NCBI RefSeq assembly: GCF_005938655.1
Contig: NZ_VCQT01000020.1
Coordinates: forward strand, 62,001-126,000
Length of the DNA: 64,000 nt
Direction: 5' to 3'
DNA from: Alloalcanivorax gelatiniphagus
GTDB taxonomy: Bacteria > Pseudomonadota > Gammaproteobacteria > Pseudomonadales > Alcanivoracaceae
Below the pieces are notes generated by a model that saw nothing but the letters and a program-made list of their open reading frames with translations, did not search any database and was not told the DNA's origin. The position numbers were made by a program, and so were the translations under genes. Each line of letters begins with the position of its first letter. Within the stretch, counting starts at the first letter, position 1. Of the stretch, positions 33,505 to 40,318 are shown piece by piece.

Positions 33505-33762
33505 TCAAGGATACCAGCTGGTGACCGGGCCATGGGCCGCCATCAGCTCGACGAAGCGGGCATGATCGATGGTCTCCAGGTTCCCGGGGCGGGCGGCGGG
33601 GGCGGCGTCCTCCAGCAGGTAGCCCGGCCCGCGCAGCGGAAACGCCGCCGCCACCAGAGCGCCGCCGTCGGCGAACACGCAGACATCGCCGTCCCGGTAC
33701 AGGCCCAGGCAGGCTTCCGCCAGGGGCGAGTCCAGGGTCTCGAAGGCAATCACATGCAGCAT
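33505..33762 (-). CDS. tusB: Sulfurtransferase complex subunit TusB (DsrH-like)
   Basis: 85 residues, matching TusB/DsrH: starts MLHVIAF and ends in the typical aromatic tail (TSWYP). The ATG at 33762 has GGAG 5 bases upstream. TusB forms a heterohexamer with TusC and TusD that passes sulfur to TusE and then MnmA for s2U34 of tRNA. It is 24 bases after tusC and 3 bases before the TrpD2-type gene. Confidence 0.8.
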   Translation of the reverse strand: MLHVIAFETLDSPLAEACLGLYRDGDVCVFADGGALVAAAFPLRGPGYLLEDAAPAARPGNLETIDHARFVELMAAHGPVTSWYP

Positions 33763-33786
33763 GCCGGCTCCGTCACGGATCAAGGG

Positions 33787-34101
33787 TCACAGCACGATAA
33801 CGCGCTCGGCGTCATCGCGGAGGGCGGCCAGGGCGGTCCGGTCCAGCCATTGGATGGCGGCCGGCGCGCCGTCCTGTTGGTGGGCCCGGTCGGCCACGCA
33901 GGTCACGCCAAAGCCGGTCAATTCCGCCAGCAATTCCCCGCCGTCGGCGCGCCGGGCCAGCACCGCCACCACCTCCGGGGCCAGCCACACCCGCGTGGGC
34001 AGGGCGAAGGCGGCGCCGGTCAGCGCCATCTCCACGCTTTCCCGCCAACGGCCGTCGCGGCCGGGTACGCCCTGGATCAGATAGAGCACGCCGTCAGCCA
34101 A
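33787..34101 (-). CDS. tusC: Sulfurtransferase complex subunit TusC (DsrF-like)
   Basis: About 104 residues. The body (YLIQGVPGRDGRWRESVEMAL..., ending in ERVIVL) fits TusC/DsrF in length and place. No ATG is available: either TTG at 34101 (overlapping the tusD stop by 8 bases, with GGTGGT upstream) or GTG at 34089 must be used, so the start is uncertain by 4 codons. It works with TusB and TusD. Confidence 0.72.
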   Translation of the reverse strand: MADGVLYLIQGVPGRDGRWRESVEMALTGAAFALPTRVWLAPEVVAVLARRADGGELLAELTGFGVTCVADRAHQQDGAPAAIQWLDRTALAALRDDAERVIVL

Positions 34102-34450
34102 AATGCACCACCCGGCCGCCGTGATTGAGGGCGTCCACCCAGTCGCCCAGGCCCACCAGTTGAAAGCCCCCGGCCAGGGTCTCGGCGGTGACGCCACGCT
34201 TATGGGCGGCGCCCACGCACACCGTCGCCGGTGCCGAGGTGTCCCGCACCCAGTGCTGCCAGGCACGGGCGGTTTCGCTGGCGGGATCGCCGGCGTCCAA
34301 CAGCCGGTGGGCCAGCAGCACACCTTCGCCGTAGAAGAACAAACGGTAGATCGGGTAGGGGGAAGCCTGGAGGGCGCGGGCGGTGCGCAGGGCGGTGAGG
34401 GCGCCGGGCCGCTGGGGCCCGGCGGTCACGAGAAGACTGAACTCAGTCAT
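34094..34450 (-). CDS. tusD: Sulfurtransferase TusD (DsrE-like)
   Basis: A 118-residue DsrE-family protein. The persulfide-carrying cysteine lies in TVCVGAAHKRGV (about residue 78), matching Cys78 of E. coli TusD (NICVAAALRRGV). The FFYGEGV motif is also conserved. It accepts sulfur from TusA for tRNA 2-thiolation via MnmA. The start overlaps the end of the YccA gene by 8 bases, and it overlaps tusC, so the set is one operon. Confidence 0.9.
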   Translation of the reverse strand: MTEFSLLVTAGPQRPGALTALRTARALQASPYPIYRLFFYGEGVLLAHRLLDAGDPASETARAWQHWVRDTSAPATVCVGAAHKRGVTAETLAGGFQLVGLGDWVDALNHGGRVVHFG

Positions 34451-35141
34451 TCCCGCTGAGTGCGGTGAGAATATTCAGCAGGGACAGGAACAGGTTATAG
34501 ATGGACACGAACAGAGTGACCGTGGCCATGATGTAGTTGGTTTCGCCGCCGTGGATGATGGCGCTGGTCTGCCACAGGATCAGCAGGGAAGACAGCAGCA
34601 CGAAAGCGGCGGACACCGCCAGGGCCAGGGCCGGGATATTGAAGAACATGGCCGCCAGACCGGCCAGGAACGCCACCAGCACGCCAACCATGATGAAGTT
34701 GGTCATGAAGCTGAAGTCCTTGCGGCTCACCAGGGCGATGGCGGACATGGCCACGAAGATGGTGGCGGTGCCGCCCAGGGCCAGGGACACGATTTCCATG
34801 CCGCCCTGGATCTGGGCGTACATGTTGATCAGCGGCCCGGTGGTGAAGCCCAGCCAGCTGGTCAGGGCGAACACGGCAACGATGCCCCAGCCGCTGTTGC
34901 GCAGTTTGTTGGTGGCGAACAGCAGACCGAAGTAGACCGCGATGGTGATCAGCGGGCTCACATAGCCGATGCCCGCCGACATGGCGAACATGGCCGCGCC
35001 GGTGGCGGCCATCAGGGACAGGCCGAGCAACATGTAGGTGTTCTTCAGGACCTGAGCGGCACGCTCGCCGGTGACCTGGAGGCCGCTGCCGCGCAGCGGG
35101 GAGGCGTAGGGATTCTGCTGGTTGCTCATAATCGGGCTCAT
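34443..35141 (-). CDS. yccA: Bax inhibitor-1/YccA family inner-membrane protein
   Basis: A 232-residue protein with seven hydrophobic segments between about residues 35 and 230, and the family's conserved pore-region residues near the C-terminus (YNLFLSLLNIL). E. coli YccA is an FtsH substrate and modulator. Two ATGs are possible, 35141 and 35129; neither has an ideal ribosome binding site, so the first 4 residues are uncertain. It heads the tusDCB operon, as in Pseudomonas. Confidence 0.9.
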   Translation of the reverse strand: MSPIMSNQQNPYASPLRGSGLQVTGERAAQVLKNTYMLLGLSLMAATGAAMFAMSAGIGYVSPLITIAVYFGLLFATNKLRNSGWGIVAVFALTSWLGFTTGPLINMYAQIQGGMEIVSLALGGTATIFVAMSAIALVSRKDFSFMTNFIMVGVLVAFLAGLAAMFFNIPALALAVSAAFVLLSSLLILWQTSAIIHGGETNYIMATVTLFVSIYNLFLSLLNILTALSGND

Positions 35142-35241
35142 TGCTTCGGGGGACTCCCCTGGATAATAGGGACACCCGCGCCAAAATCAAGATTTTCCCG
35201 TTGAATCACACAGTTAGGGCAGGTTTCTTGACGTGCGGGCG

Positions 35242-35269
35242 TTGACTGCCGGAGCGTCTCAGGTATCAT
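35242..35269 (+). promoter_or_regulatory. Sigma70 promoter of tRNA-Ser
   Basis: TTGACT (35242-35247), 16-base spacer, TATCAT (35264-35269), 11 bases before the tRNA. It is one of the clearest promoters in the window. Confidence 0.75.
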
Positions 35270-35280
35270 GTGCGCCGACC

Positions 35281-35370
35281 GGAGAGGTGGCAGAGTGGTC
35301 GAATGCAGCGGTCTTGAAAACCGCCGAGGATTTGCGTCCTCCGTGGGTTCAAATCCCACCCTCTCCGCCA
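35281..35370 (+). tRNA. tRNA-Ser (anticodon TGA)
   Basis: A 90-base class II tRNA. The acceptor stem GGAGAGG pairs with CCTCTCC, followed by G and an encoded CCA end. The anticodon TGA is at 35315-35317 in the loop CTTGAAA. The variable arm (CGAGGATTTGCGTCCTCCG) is long as expected for serine, and the T arm GGGTTCAAATCCC is perfect. It reads UCA and, with modification, other UCN codons. A terminator follows 6 bases later. Confidence 0.97.
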
Positions 35371-35376
35371 AACAGG

Positions 35377-35404
35377 AAAGGCGCCCTCGCGGCGCCTTTT
35401 TTTA
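35377..35404 (+). terminator. Rho-independent terminator after tRNA-Ser
   Basis: Perfect 9-bp stem AAAGGCGCC / GGCGCCTTT with a 5-base loop, running into T7. Confidence 0.92.
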
Positions 35405-35447
35405 TTTGCGCCCCGGGCGAGGGCGGACAGCGGAGGTGACCACCGCC

Positions 35448-36122
35448 ATGGTGGAAGCGAAGGCATCGGGCAAGCGACGCGGGCCGGGACGTCCCAAGGA
35501 CGACCAGGCGGTGCGCGAGGTGATTCTGGATCAGGCGGAGCTGGCCTTCGCCGAGCATGGTTTCGCCGGCACCAAGGTGCGCGACATCGCCCGGGCGGCG
35601 GACGTGAACCAGAACATGATCCGCTATTACTTCGGCACCAAGGACGAGCTGTTCGACGCGGTTTACCGGCGCCACGGCGGCGTCATCTCCCGGGGCCGCC
35701 ATGAACGGCTGGATGCGCTGCTGGCCGACGACGGCCGGCCCACCGTGCCGCAATTGATCCACGCCTACCTCAAGCCCCAGTGGGACATGAAGTACAGCGG
35801 CCCCGGCGGCGCCGCCTTCGTGCGGCTGCAGGCGCGCCTGCACGCGGAGCCCGCCGAGTACGCCCTGCGCCTGCGCCGGGAAGTGTACGACGACTCCCTG
35901 CGCCGCTATATCCAGGCCCTGTCCGAGGCGCTGCCCGGCATTCCCCGGCAGGTGATCAGCGTGCGCATGGCGTTCCTGGTGGGCACCTATATGTTCATGC
36001 TCAATGATCTGGGCCGCCTCAACGACCTCACCGAAGGGCAGATCGGCGAACCGGGCCGGGACGAAATGCTGCGCCAGCTGGTGCTGTTCCTCACCGCCGG
36101 GCTGACCGCGCCGCTGGAATAG
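35448..36122 (+). CDS. TetR-family transcriptional regulator
   Basis: 224 residues. The N-terminal TetR helix-turn-helix is about 25-71: FAEHGFAGTKVRDIARAADVNQNMIRYYFGTKDELFDAV is the classic pattern. A ligand-binding C-terminal domain follows. The ATG at 35448 has GGAGGTGA 8 bases upstream; upstream codons in the same frame read through the tRNA and are rejected. It stands 235 bases upstream of the NicX-like gene and may control it (context only). Effector unknown. Confidence 0.92.
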   Translation: MVEAKASGKRRGPGRPKDDQAVREVILDQAELAFAEHGFAGTKVRDIARAADVNQNMIRYYFGTKDELFDAVYRRHGGVISRGRHERLDALLADDGRPTVPQLIHAYLKPQWDMKYSGPGGAAFVRLQARLHAEPAEYALRLRREVYDDSLRRYIQALSEALPGIPRQVISVRMAFLVGTYMFMLNDLGRLNDLTEGQIGEPGRDEMLRQLVLFLTAGLTAPLE

Positions 36123-36174
36123 CGCTCCCCCCGGCGCCCTCGATACACCCGCTACCCCGGCACGCCGATACCCC

Positions 36175-36247
36175 GTAGGAGCGGCTTCAGCCGCGATCAG
36201 CCTTTCAGGAAACTTCGTGGCTGAATCGCGGCTGAAGCCGCTCCTAC
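36175..36247. repeat. REP-like palindrome pair
   Basis: GTAGGAGCGGCTTCAGCCGC and its inverted copy ending CGCTCCTAC, with an additional GGCTGAATCGCGGCTGAAGC overlap. It lies between the TetR and NicX-like genes. Confidence 0.87.
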
Positions 36248-36285
36248 GGGGGCTGGCGGGAACCACATCGTGGCTTCAGGCTTGT

Positions 36286-36305
36286 AATTATACGAAATTA
36301 TAATT
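36286..36305. promoter_or_regulatory. AT-rich palindrome upstream of the NicX-like gene
   Basis: AATTATA-CGAAAT-TATAATT, a perfect inverted repeat with 7-base arms, 52 bases before the ATG. TATAAT is also a consensus -10. It is strikingly AT-rich for this genome. It could be an operator for the neighbouring TetR protein (inference). Confidence 0.5.
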
Positions 36306-36357
36306 TATGCTCGGAGGCAATGGTTATCCCCATAACGACGACTCCGGGAGAAATATC

Positions 36358-37389
36358 ATGGATCCCATCAGCTTCGCGGATATCTGCCTGCACCAGCTCA
36401 AGATGTCCGGCGTCCATGAGGGCGAGAAAGTGGTTGTCCTGACCCAGGGCAACGAACGACTGGACTATGCCGACGCCTTCATGGCCGCCGGGCAAAAGCT
36501 GGGCGCGCGCATGTACCACATGCGCCTGCCGGCGCCGCCGCCGATGGGCGGCTGGGTGGTGGGCCAGACCGGTCTGGCGGCGTTGCCGGACGCGGTGGAA
36601 GCGCTCAAGCAGGCGGATATGCTGATCGACTGCATGTTCCTGCTGTTCTCGCCGGAGCAGATGGCGATCCAGGCCGCCGGCACCCGCGTGCTCACCGCCG
36701 TGGAACCGCCGGAGCTGCTGGCGCGCATGCTGCCCTCCAAGGAACTGCGCGAGAAGGTGGAAATCGCCGGTGAACTGCTGGCCAAGGCCAAGGTGATGCG
36801 CATCACCTCGCCCCACGGCACCGACGTGACCTACAAGCTCAATACCTACCCGACCATCATGGAATACGCCTGCACCGACGAGCCCGGCCGCTGGGACCAC
36901 TGGCCCTCCGGTTTCGTGTTCACCGGCGGCGATGACGATGGCGTGGACGGGCAGATCGTGGTGGCCCCGGGCGACGTGCTGCTGCCGCAGAACATGTACG
37001 TGCGCGACCCGATCACCTACACCATCGAGAAGGGCTGGATCACCGATATCCGTGGCGGCCTCGACGCGGACCTGGTGAAGTCCTACATGGACAGCTTCAA
37101 CGACGAGCGCGGCAAGGGCATGAGCCACGTGGGCTGGGGCATGAACCCGGACGCCAAATGGCACCGCATGACCCCGGGCGAGTTCCCCGGCGGCATGGGC
37201 ATGGAACCGCGCAGCTTCTACGGCAACGTGATGTTCTCCACCGGCCCCAACAACGAACTGGGCGGCACCAACGACACCGCCTGCCACCTGGACATCCCGA
37301 TGCGGGATTGCTCCCTGTTCCTGGACGACGAGCCGGTGGTTATCGACGGCGATATCGTGGTCAAGGAAATCCAGATGGAACGCCGCTAG
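36358..37389 (+). CDS. NicX-like metalloenzyme (2,5-dihydroxypyridine dioxygenase/M29 fold)
   Basis: 343 residues, close to Pseudomonas putida NicX (350), which opens the ring of 2,5-dihydroxypyridine. Shared segments include AVEPPELLARMLP, DEPGRWDHWPSGF, FYGN.MFSTGPN and CHLDIPMR.C. The likely Fe ligands His257, His310 and Asp312 have the spacing of the NicX ligands (His265, His318, Asp320, from memory). His181 matches the NicX second-shell His189, but NicX His105 is Phe97 here. No nicD, nicF or nicE is nearby, so the substrate may differ. The family also includes M29 aminopeptidases. The ATG at 36358 has GGGAGA upstream. A terminator follows. Confidence 0.8.
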   Translation: MDPISFADICLHQLKMSGVHEGEKVVVLTQGNERLDYADAFMAAGQKLGARMYHMRLPAPPPMGGWVVGQTGLAALPDAVEALKQADMLIDCMFLLFSPEQMAIQAAGTRVLTAVEPPELLARMLPSKELREKVEIAGELLAKAKVMRITSPHGTDVTYKLNTYPTIMEYACTDEPGRWDHWPSGFVFTGGDDDGVDGQIVVAPGDVLLPQNMYVRDPITYTIEKGWITDIRGGLDADLVKSYMDSFNDERGKGMSHVGWGMNPDAKWHRMTPGEFPGGMGMEPRSFYGNVMFSTGPNNELGGTNDTACHLDIPMRDCSLFLDDEPVVIDGDIVVKEIQMERR

Positions 37390-37406
37390 GCGCGCCGTCC
37401 GGCTCC

Positions 37407-37438
37407 CGAAAAAAGCGGCCCTGGTGGCCGCTTTTTTA
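37407..37438 (+). terminator. Rho-independent terminator after the NicX-like gene
   Basis: Stem AAAAGCGGCC / GGCCGCTTTT (10 bp) with 5-base loop CTGGT and a T tail. Confidence 0.92.
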
Positions 37439-37506
37439 TCCATCGCGGTTTGGCGGGAAATGCGCTCCACCGGCGCGCGCCCTGAGCCGCGTAAGACCCT
37501 TATTAT

Positions 37507-37592
37507 GTAGGAGCGACTTCAGTCGCGATGGCGATGACGATAGCGCCGGAGCGGATCGCGACTGAAGCGGAGTGCCGCCCAGTCGCTCCTAC
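37507..37592. repeat. REP-like element, same variant as at 19.6 kb
   Basis: Begins GTAGGAGCGACTTCAGTCGC and ends with the GCGGAGTGCCGCCCAGTC insert followed by GCTCCTAC, as in the copy at 19626-19705. The central spacer differs. Confidence 0.87.
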
Positions 37593-37715
37593 AGTAATCC
37601 ACCACCCACACAGAGCCGCTTCGAGGTAGCGGAACCGTTCCGGGTTACCAACAACGATGTACCAGGGTGGGGGTGGTGGCTCTGTAGAGCCCGTGGCGCG
37701 GAAGATCACTGCTAA

Positions 37716-37826
37716 GCGGCTCAGGGCGCGACGCCCTTCCGGGAACGCCGTGAACCCGTCCATGGGGGCTCCCTTTCGAACGTCCTGTTCTCAAGGGTCC
37801 CGGAAGGGCGTCGCGCCCTGAGCCGC
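37716..37826. repeat. Perfect 29-base inverted repeat (53-base loop)
   Basis: Arms 37716-37744 and 37798-37826 are exact reverse complements (GCGGCTCAGGGCGCGACGCC... on the left). RNA from either strand would fold into a very stable hairpin. Confidence 0.92.
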
Positions 37827-37995
37827 GCCCCGGCTGGAGCGAAATTTCCCGCCAAAGCACGATGAACCCTTTTACACACACCCTCGGGATCGTATTTGCC
37901 CCGATCAACGACGCAACAGGCCATGGCCGGCGGCGACGGGTGCTGCCAGTATGCGGAACATCATTTCAATAAAACTGTTGCGAAAACGGGAGAGC

Positions 37996-38280
37996 ATGAT
38001 GATCGGAATTACCGCCGTAATGACCGCCACGCCGGGCCAGGGTGACCAGCTGGTGGCCGCCATGCAAAAGATCGCCGCCGAAGTGGTCAAGGAAGAGGGC
38101 AACCATTGCTACCTGGTGCACCAGTCCCTGGACGACGCCGACACCCTGCTGATCTACGAGCAATACAGTGACGAAGCGGCTCTGCAGGCCCATCGGGAGC
38201 ACATGAAGGAACTGGGCGGCGGCCTCAAGGGCCTGCTGGCCGGCCGCCCGGACGTGAAGCTGTTCGCGCTGAAGGACTGA
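37996..38280 (+). CDS. Antibiotic biosynthesis monooxygenase (ABM) domain protein
   Basis: A 94-residue single ABM/ferredoxin-like fold protein, like YgiN quinol monooxygenase. Pattern: ITAVMTATPGQGDQLVAAMQ, then a conserved CYLVHQSLDDADTLLIYEQYSDEAALQAH with the His of the family near residue 68. Such proteins form dimers and oxidise quinols or act on small aromatic or CoA intermediates. Two adjacent ATGs (37996, 37999) follow GGGAG. The stop abuts the stop of the convergent CitE-like gene with no gap. Confidence 0.8.
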   Translation: MMIGITAVMTATPGQGDQLVAAMQKIAAEVVKEEGNHCYLVHQSLDDADTLLIYEQYSDEAALQAHREHMKELGGGLKGLLAGRPDVKLFALKD

Positions 38281-39102
38281 TCACGGGTCCTGCGGACCCC
38301 ACCATCGACGGGCCCGGCGTAGCACCGGCTCGTCGATCATCTCACCGTCCAGCTGGAACGGCAGGGCCCGGTGCCCGGCGGCTTCCAGCACCCGCCGGGC
38401 CCAGTCCCGTTGTGCCTCGCTCAGGGTAAAGGCCTGGTGCACCGGCTCGATCTGTGCCGGGTGAATGCAGAGCATGCCACCGAACCCCATCTGCGCCGCC
38501 CGGCGCGCCCGATCACGGACCGGTTGCGGGTCCCGGAACCCGGGCACCACACTTTCCAGGGGCGGGGCCAGACCCCGGGCGCGGCTGTGCAGCAGCACTT
38601 GCACACGCAGCTGGTCGAGCACCGTGTCGGCGCCTTCGCTTTGGTCTTCCAGGCCCAGGTCCAGGGCGCTGTCCAGGGCGCCGAAGGCGAGCCGTTCCAG
38701 CCCCGGCGTGGCGGTCAGCGCCGCCAGGGCGAGCACGCCGGCGGCGCTTTCCACCAGCGCCCAGAGCGGCTTGCCAAGGGCGGCCACGGTGGCCAGGTCG
38801 GTGCTCCGTTCCGCCTTGGGCAGCATCACGCCGTGCACCGCCGGCCAGGCCGCGCACAGCGCCAGGTCGTCCTCGAACCAGGGGCTGTCGGCGGCGTTGA
38901 CGCGCACCCACAGGGGCGCGCCGCCGGGGTCGTCGGCCAGCGCCCGGGCCAGGTCCGCCCGGGCGGCGTCCTTGTGCTCCGGGGCCAGCGCGTCCTCCAG
39001 GTCCAGGATGATGGCGTCGGCGCCGCTGGCGCGGGCCCGGGCGATCCGGTCCGGGCGGCTGGCGGGCACGAACAGGGCGGAGCGCACCACCGGGGCGGTC
39101 AT
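38281..39102 (-). CDS. ccl: CitE-like CoA lyase (HpcH/HpaI family), citramalyl-CoA lyase candidate
   Basis: A 273-residue TIM-barrel lyase. Start RSALFVPASRPDRIARA and DAIILDLEDAL (about 28-38) match the CitE/Mcl/Ccl group; metal-binding Glu lies in ALVESAAG (about 116-123) and Asp in FGALDSALDLG (about 140-150), and IHPAQIEP is near the end. The predicted reaction is citramalyl-CoA to pyruvate and acetyl-CoA. The start overlaps the CoA transferase stop by 4 bases. It is the last gene of an operon matching Pseudomonas ich-...-ict-ccl. The lyase function is inferred from family and context. Confidence 0.82.
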   Translation of the reverse strand: MTAPVVRSALFVPASRPDRIARARASGADAIILDLEDALAPEHKDAARADLARALADDPGGAPLWVRVNAADSPWFEDDLALCAAWPAVHGVMLPKAERSTDLATVAALGKPLWALVESAAGVLALAALTATPGLERLAFGALDSALDLGLEDQSEGADTVLDQLRVQVLLHSRARGLAPPLESVVPGFRDPQPVRDRARRAAQMGFGGMLCIHPAQIEPVHQAFTLSEAQRDWARRVLEAAGHRALPFQLDGEMIDEPVLRRARRWWGPQDP

Positions 39103-40295
39103 CCGATCACCCCCTGCCGGCGCAGCCGGTCCCGGTGGTCGGGGTCGAAGCCCAGGCCACCGAGGATGGCGTCGGTGTGCTCGCCCAGATCCGGCACCGC
39201 GCCCATGCGCGGCGCCCAGGCGTTGCTGACGCCGGGGGGCAGCAACGCCGGCAGCGGGCCCTTGGGGCTGCCGATTTCGGTCCAGCGGCACCGTGCCGCC
39301 AGCTGCGGATGCCGCCACACGCCGTCCATGTCGTTGACGTGGGCATTGGCGATGCCGGCCCGGTCCAGCCGCCCCAGCACCTCCTCCGCGTCCAGCCCGG
39401 CGAACTCGGTGAGGATCAGCGCCTTGAGCGCGGCCCGGTGGCGTACCCGCAGGGAGTTGGAGGCGAAGCGCGGGTCCCCGGCCAGCTCCGGCTGGCCCAG
39501 TACCTGGTCGCAGAACAGGTTCCATTCCCGCTCGTTCTGCAGGCCCAGCATCACGGTGCCGCCGTCCCCGGTGTCGAACGGGCCGTAGGGGTAGATGGTG
39601 GCGTGGGCGGCGCCGCTGCGCGGCGGTGGCGCGGCGCCCTCGAAGGCGTAGTAGAGCGGGTAGCCCATCCATTCCACCAGGCTTTCCAGCATGGACACGT
39701 CGATGCGGCTGCCCTGGCCGGTGTGCTGGCGCATCAACAGGGCGGACAGAATGTGGCTGTAGGCGTACATGCCGGCGGCGATATCGGCGATGGAACAGCC
39801 GGCCTTGGCCATCTGCTCGTCGTTGCCGGTCACCGAAAGAAAGCCGCCTTCGCTCTGGATCAGCAGGTCGTAGGCTTTTTTGTCCTGGTAGGGGCCGCCT
39901 TCACCGTAGCCGGAAATATCGCACACGATCAGTGCCGGATGGCGGGCGTGCAGGGTGTCGAAATCCAGCCCCAGGCGGGCGGCGGCGCCGGGGGCCAGGT
40001 TCTGCACCAGCACGTCGGCCTGCTCCAGCAGCCGCTCCAGCACCGGCCCGGCATCGCCGTGTTTGAGGTCCAGGGTGAGGCTCTCCTTGGAGCGGTTGGT
40101 CCACACGAAGTGGGACGCCAGGCCGCGCACCCGCTCGTCGTAGCCACGGGCGAAATCGCCCACGCCGGGCCGCTCGATCTTGATCACCCGGGCGCCCAGG
40201 TCCGCCAGTTGCCGGGTGCAGAAGGGCGCGGCGATGGCATGCTCCAGGCTGACCACGGTGACGCCCTCCAGGGGGCGCGAAGGGGAGTCGGTCAT
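39099..40295 (-). CDS. ict: Class III CoA transferase (CaiB/BaiF), itaconate CoA-transferase candidate
   Basis: A 398-residue family III transferase. EGVTVVSLEHAIAAPFCTRQLADLGARVIKIE is the typical start. The catalytic Asp is Asp171 in CSIADIAAGMYA, and GYGEGGPY is near 130. In Pseudomonas the homologue in this gene set (Ict/RipA) transfers CoA from succinyl-CoA to itaconate. It is coupled to the CitE-like gene and 23 bases downstream of the dehydrogenase gene. A different C5 or branched dicarboxylate cannot be excluded. Confidence 0.8.
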   Translation of the reverse strand: MTDSPSRPLEGVTVVSLEHAIAAPFCTRQLADLGARVIKIERPGVGDFARGYDERVRGLASHFVWTNRSKESLTLDLKHGDAGPVLERLLEQADVLVQNLAPGAAARLGLDFDTLHARHPALIVCDISGYGEGGPYQDKKAYDLLIQSEGGFLSVTGNDEQMAKAGCSIADIAAGMYAYSHILSALLMRQHTGQGSRIDVSMLESLVEWMGYPLYYAFEGAAPPPRSGAAHATIYPYGPFDTGDGGTVMLGLQNEREWNLFCDQVLGQPELAGDPRFASNSLRVRHRAALKALILTEFAGLDAEEVLGRLDRAGIANAHVNDMDGVWRHPQLAARCRWTEIGSPKGPLPALLPPGVSNAWAPRMGAVPDLGEHTDAILGGLGFDPDHRDRLRRQGVIG

Positions 40296-40318
40296 GGTGG
40301 AATCTCCTCGGCGGGCGT

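Larger units (their letters stand above)
37439..37867. repeat. Composite intergenic element with imperfect terminal inverted repeats
   Basis: The ends carry imperfect inverted copies of a TTTGGCGGGAAAT...GCTCCA segment (left about 37440-37478, right about 37828-37866). Inside are a REP pair (37507-37592) and a perfect 29-base inverted repeat (37716-37744 / 37798-37826) with a 53-base loop. No transposase is present. It is the main content of the 606-base gap between the NicX-like gene and the ABM gene; nothing was recognised in 37868-37995 apart from the leader of the next gene. Confidence 0.65.

Noticed and set aside
35268-35447. N-terminal extension of the TetR gene through the tRNA
   Set aside because: It would be translated across tRNA-Ser and its terminator. 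The ATG at 35448 has a strong Shine-Dalgarno and starts just before the HTH domain.
37503-37763. 86-codon minus-strand open frame in the composite intergenic element
   Set aside because: It runs through a REP element and one arm of an inverted repeat, has no ribosome binding site and no protein-like pattern.
36358-38280. A nicotinate degradation cluster
   Set aside because: Only a NicX-like gene is present; deformylase, amidase, isomerase and hydroxylase genes are absent.
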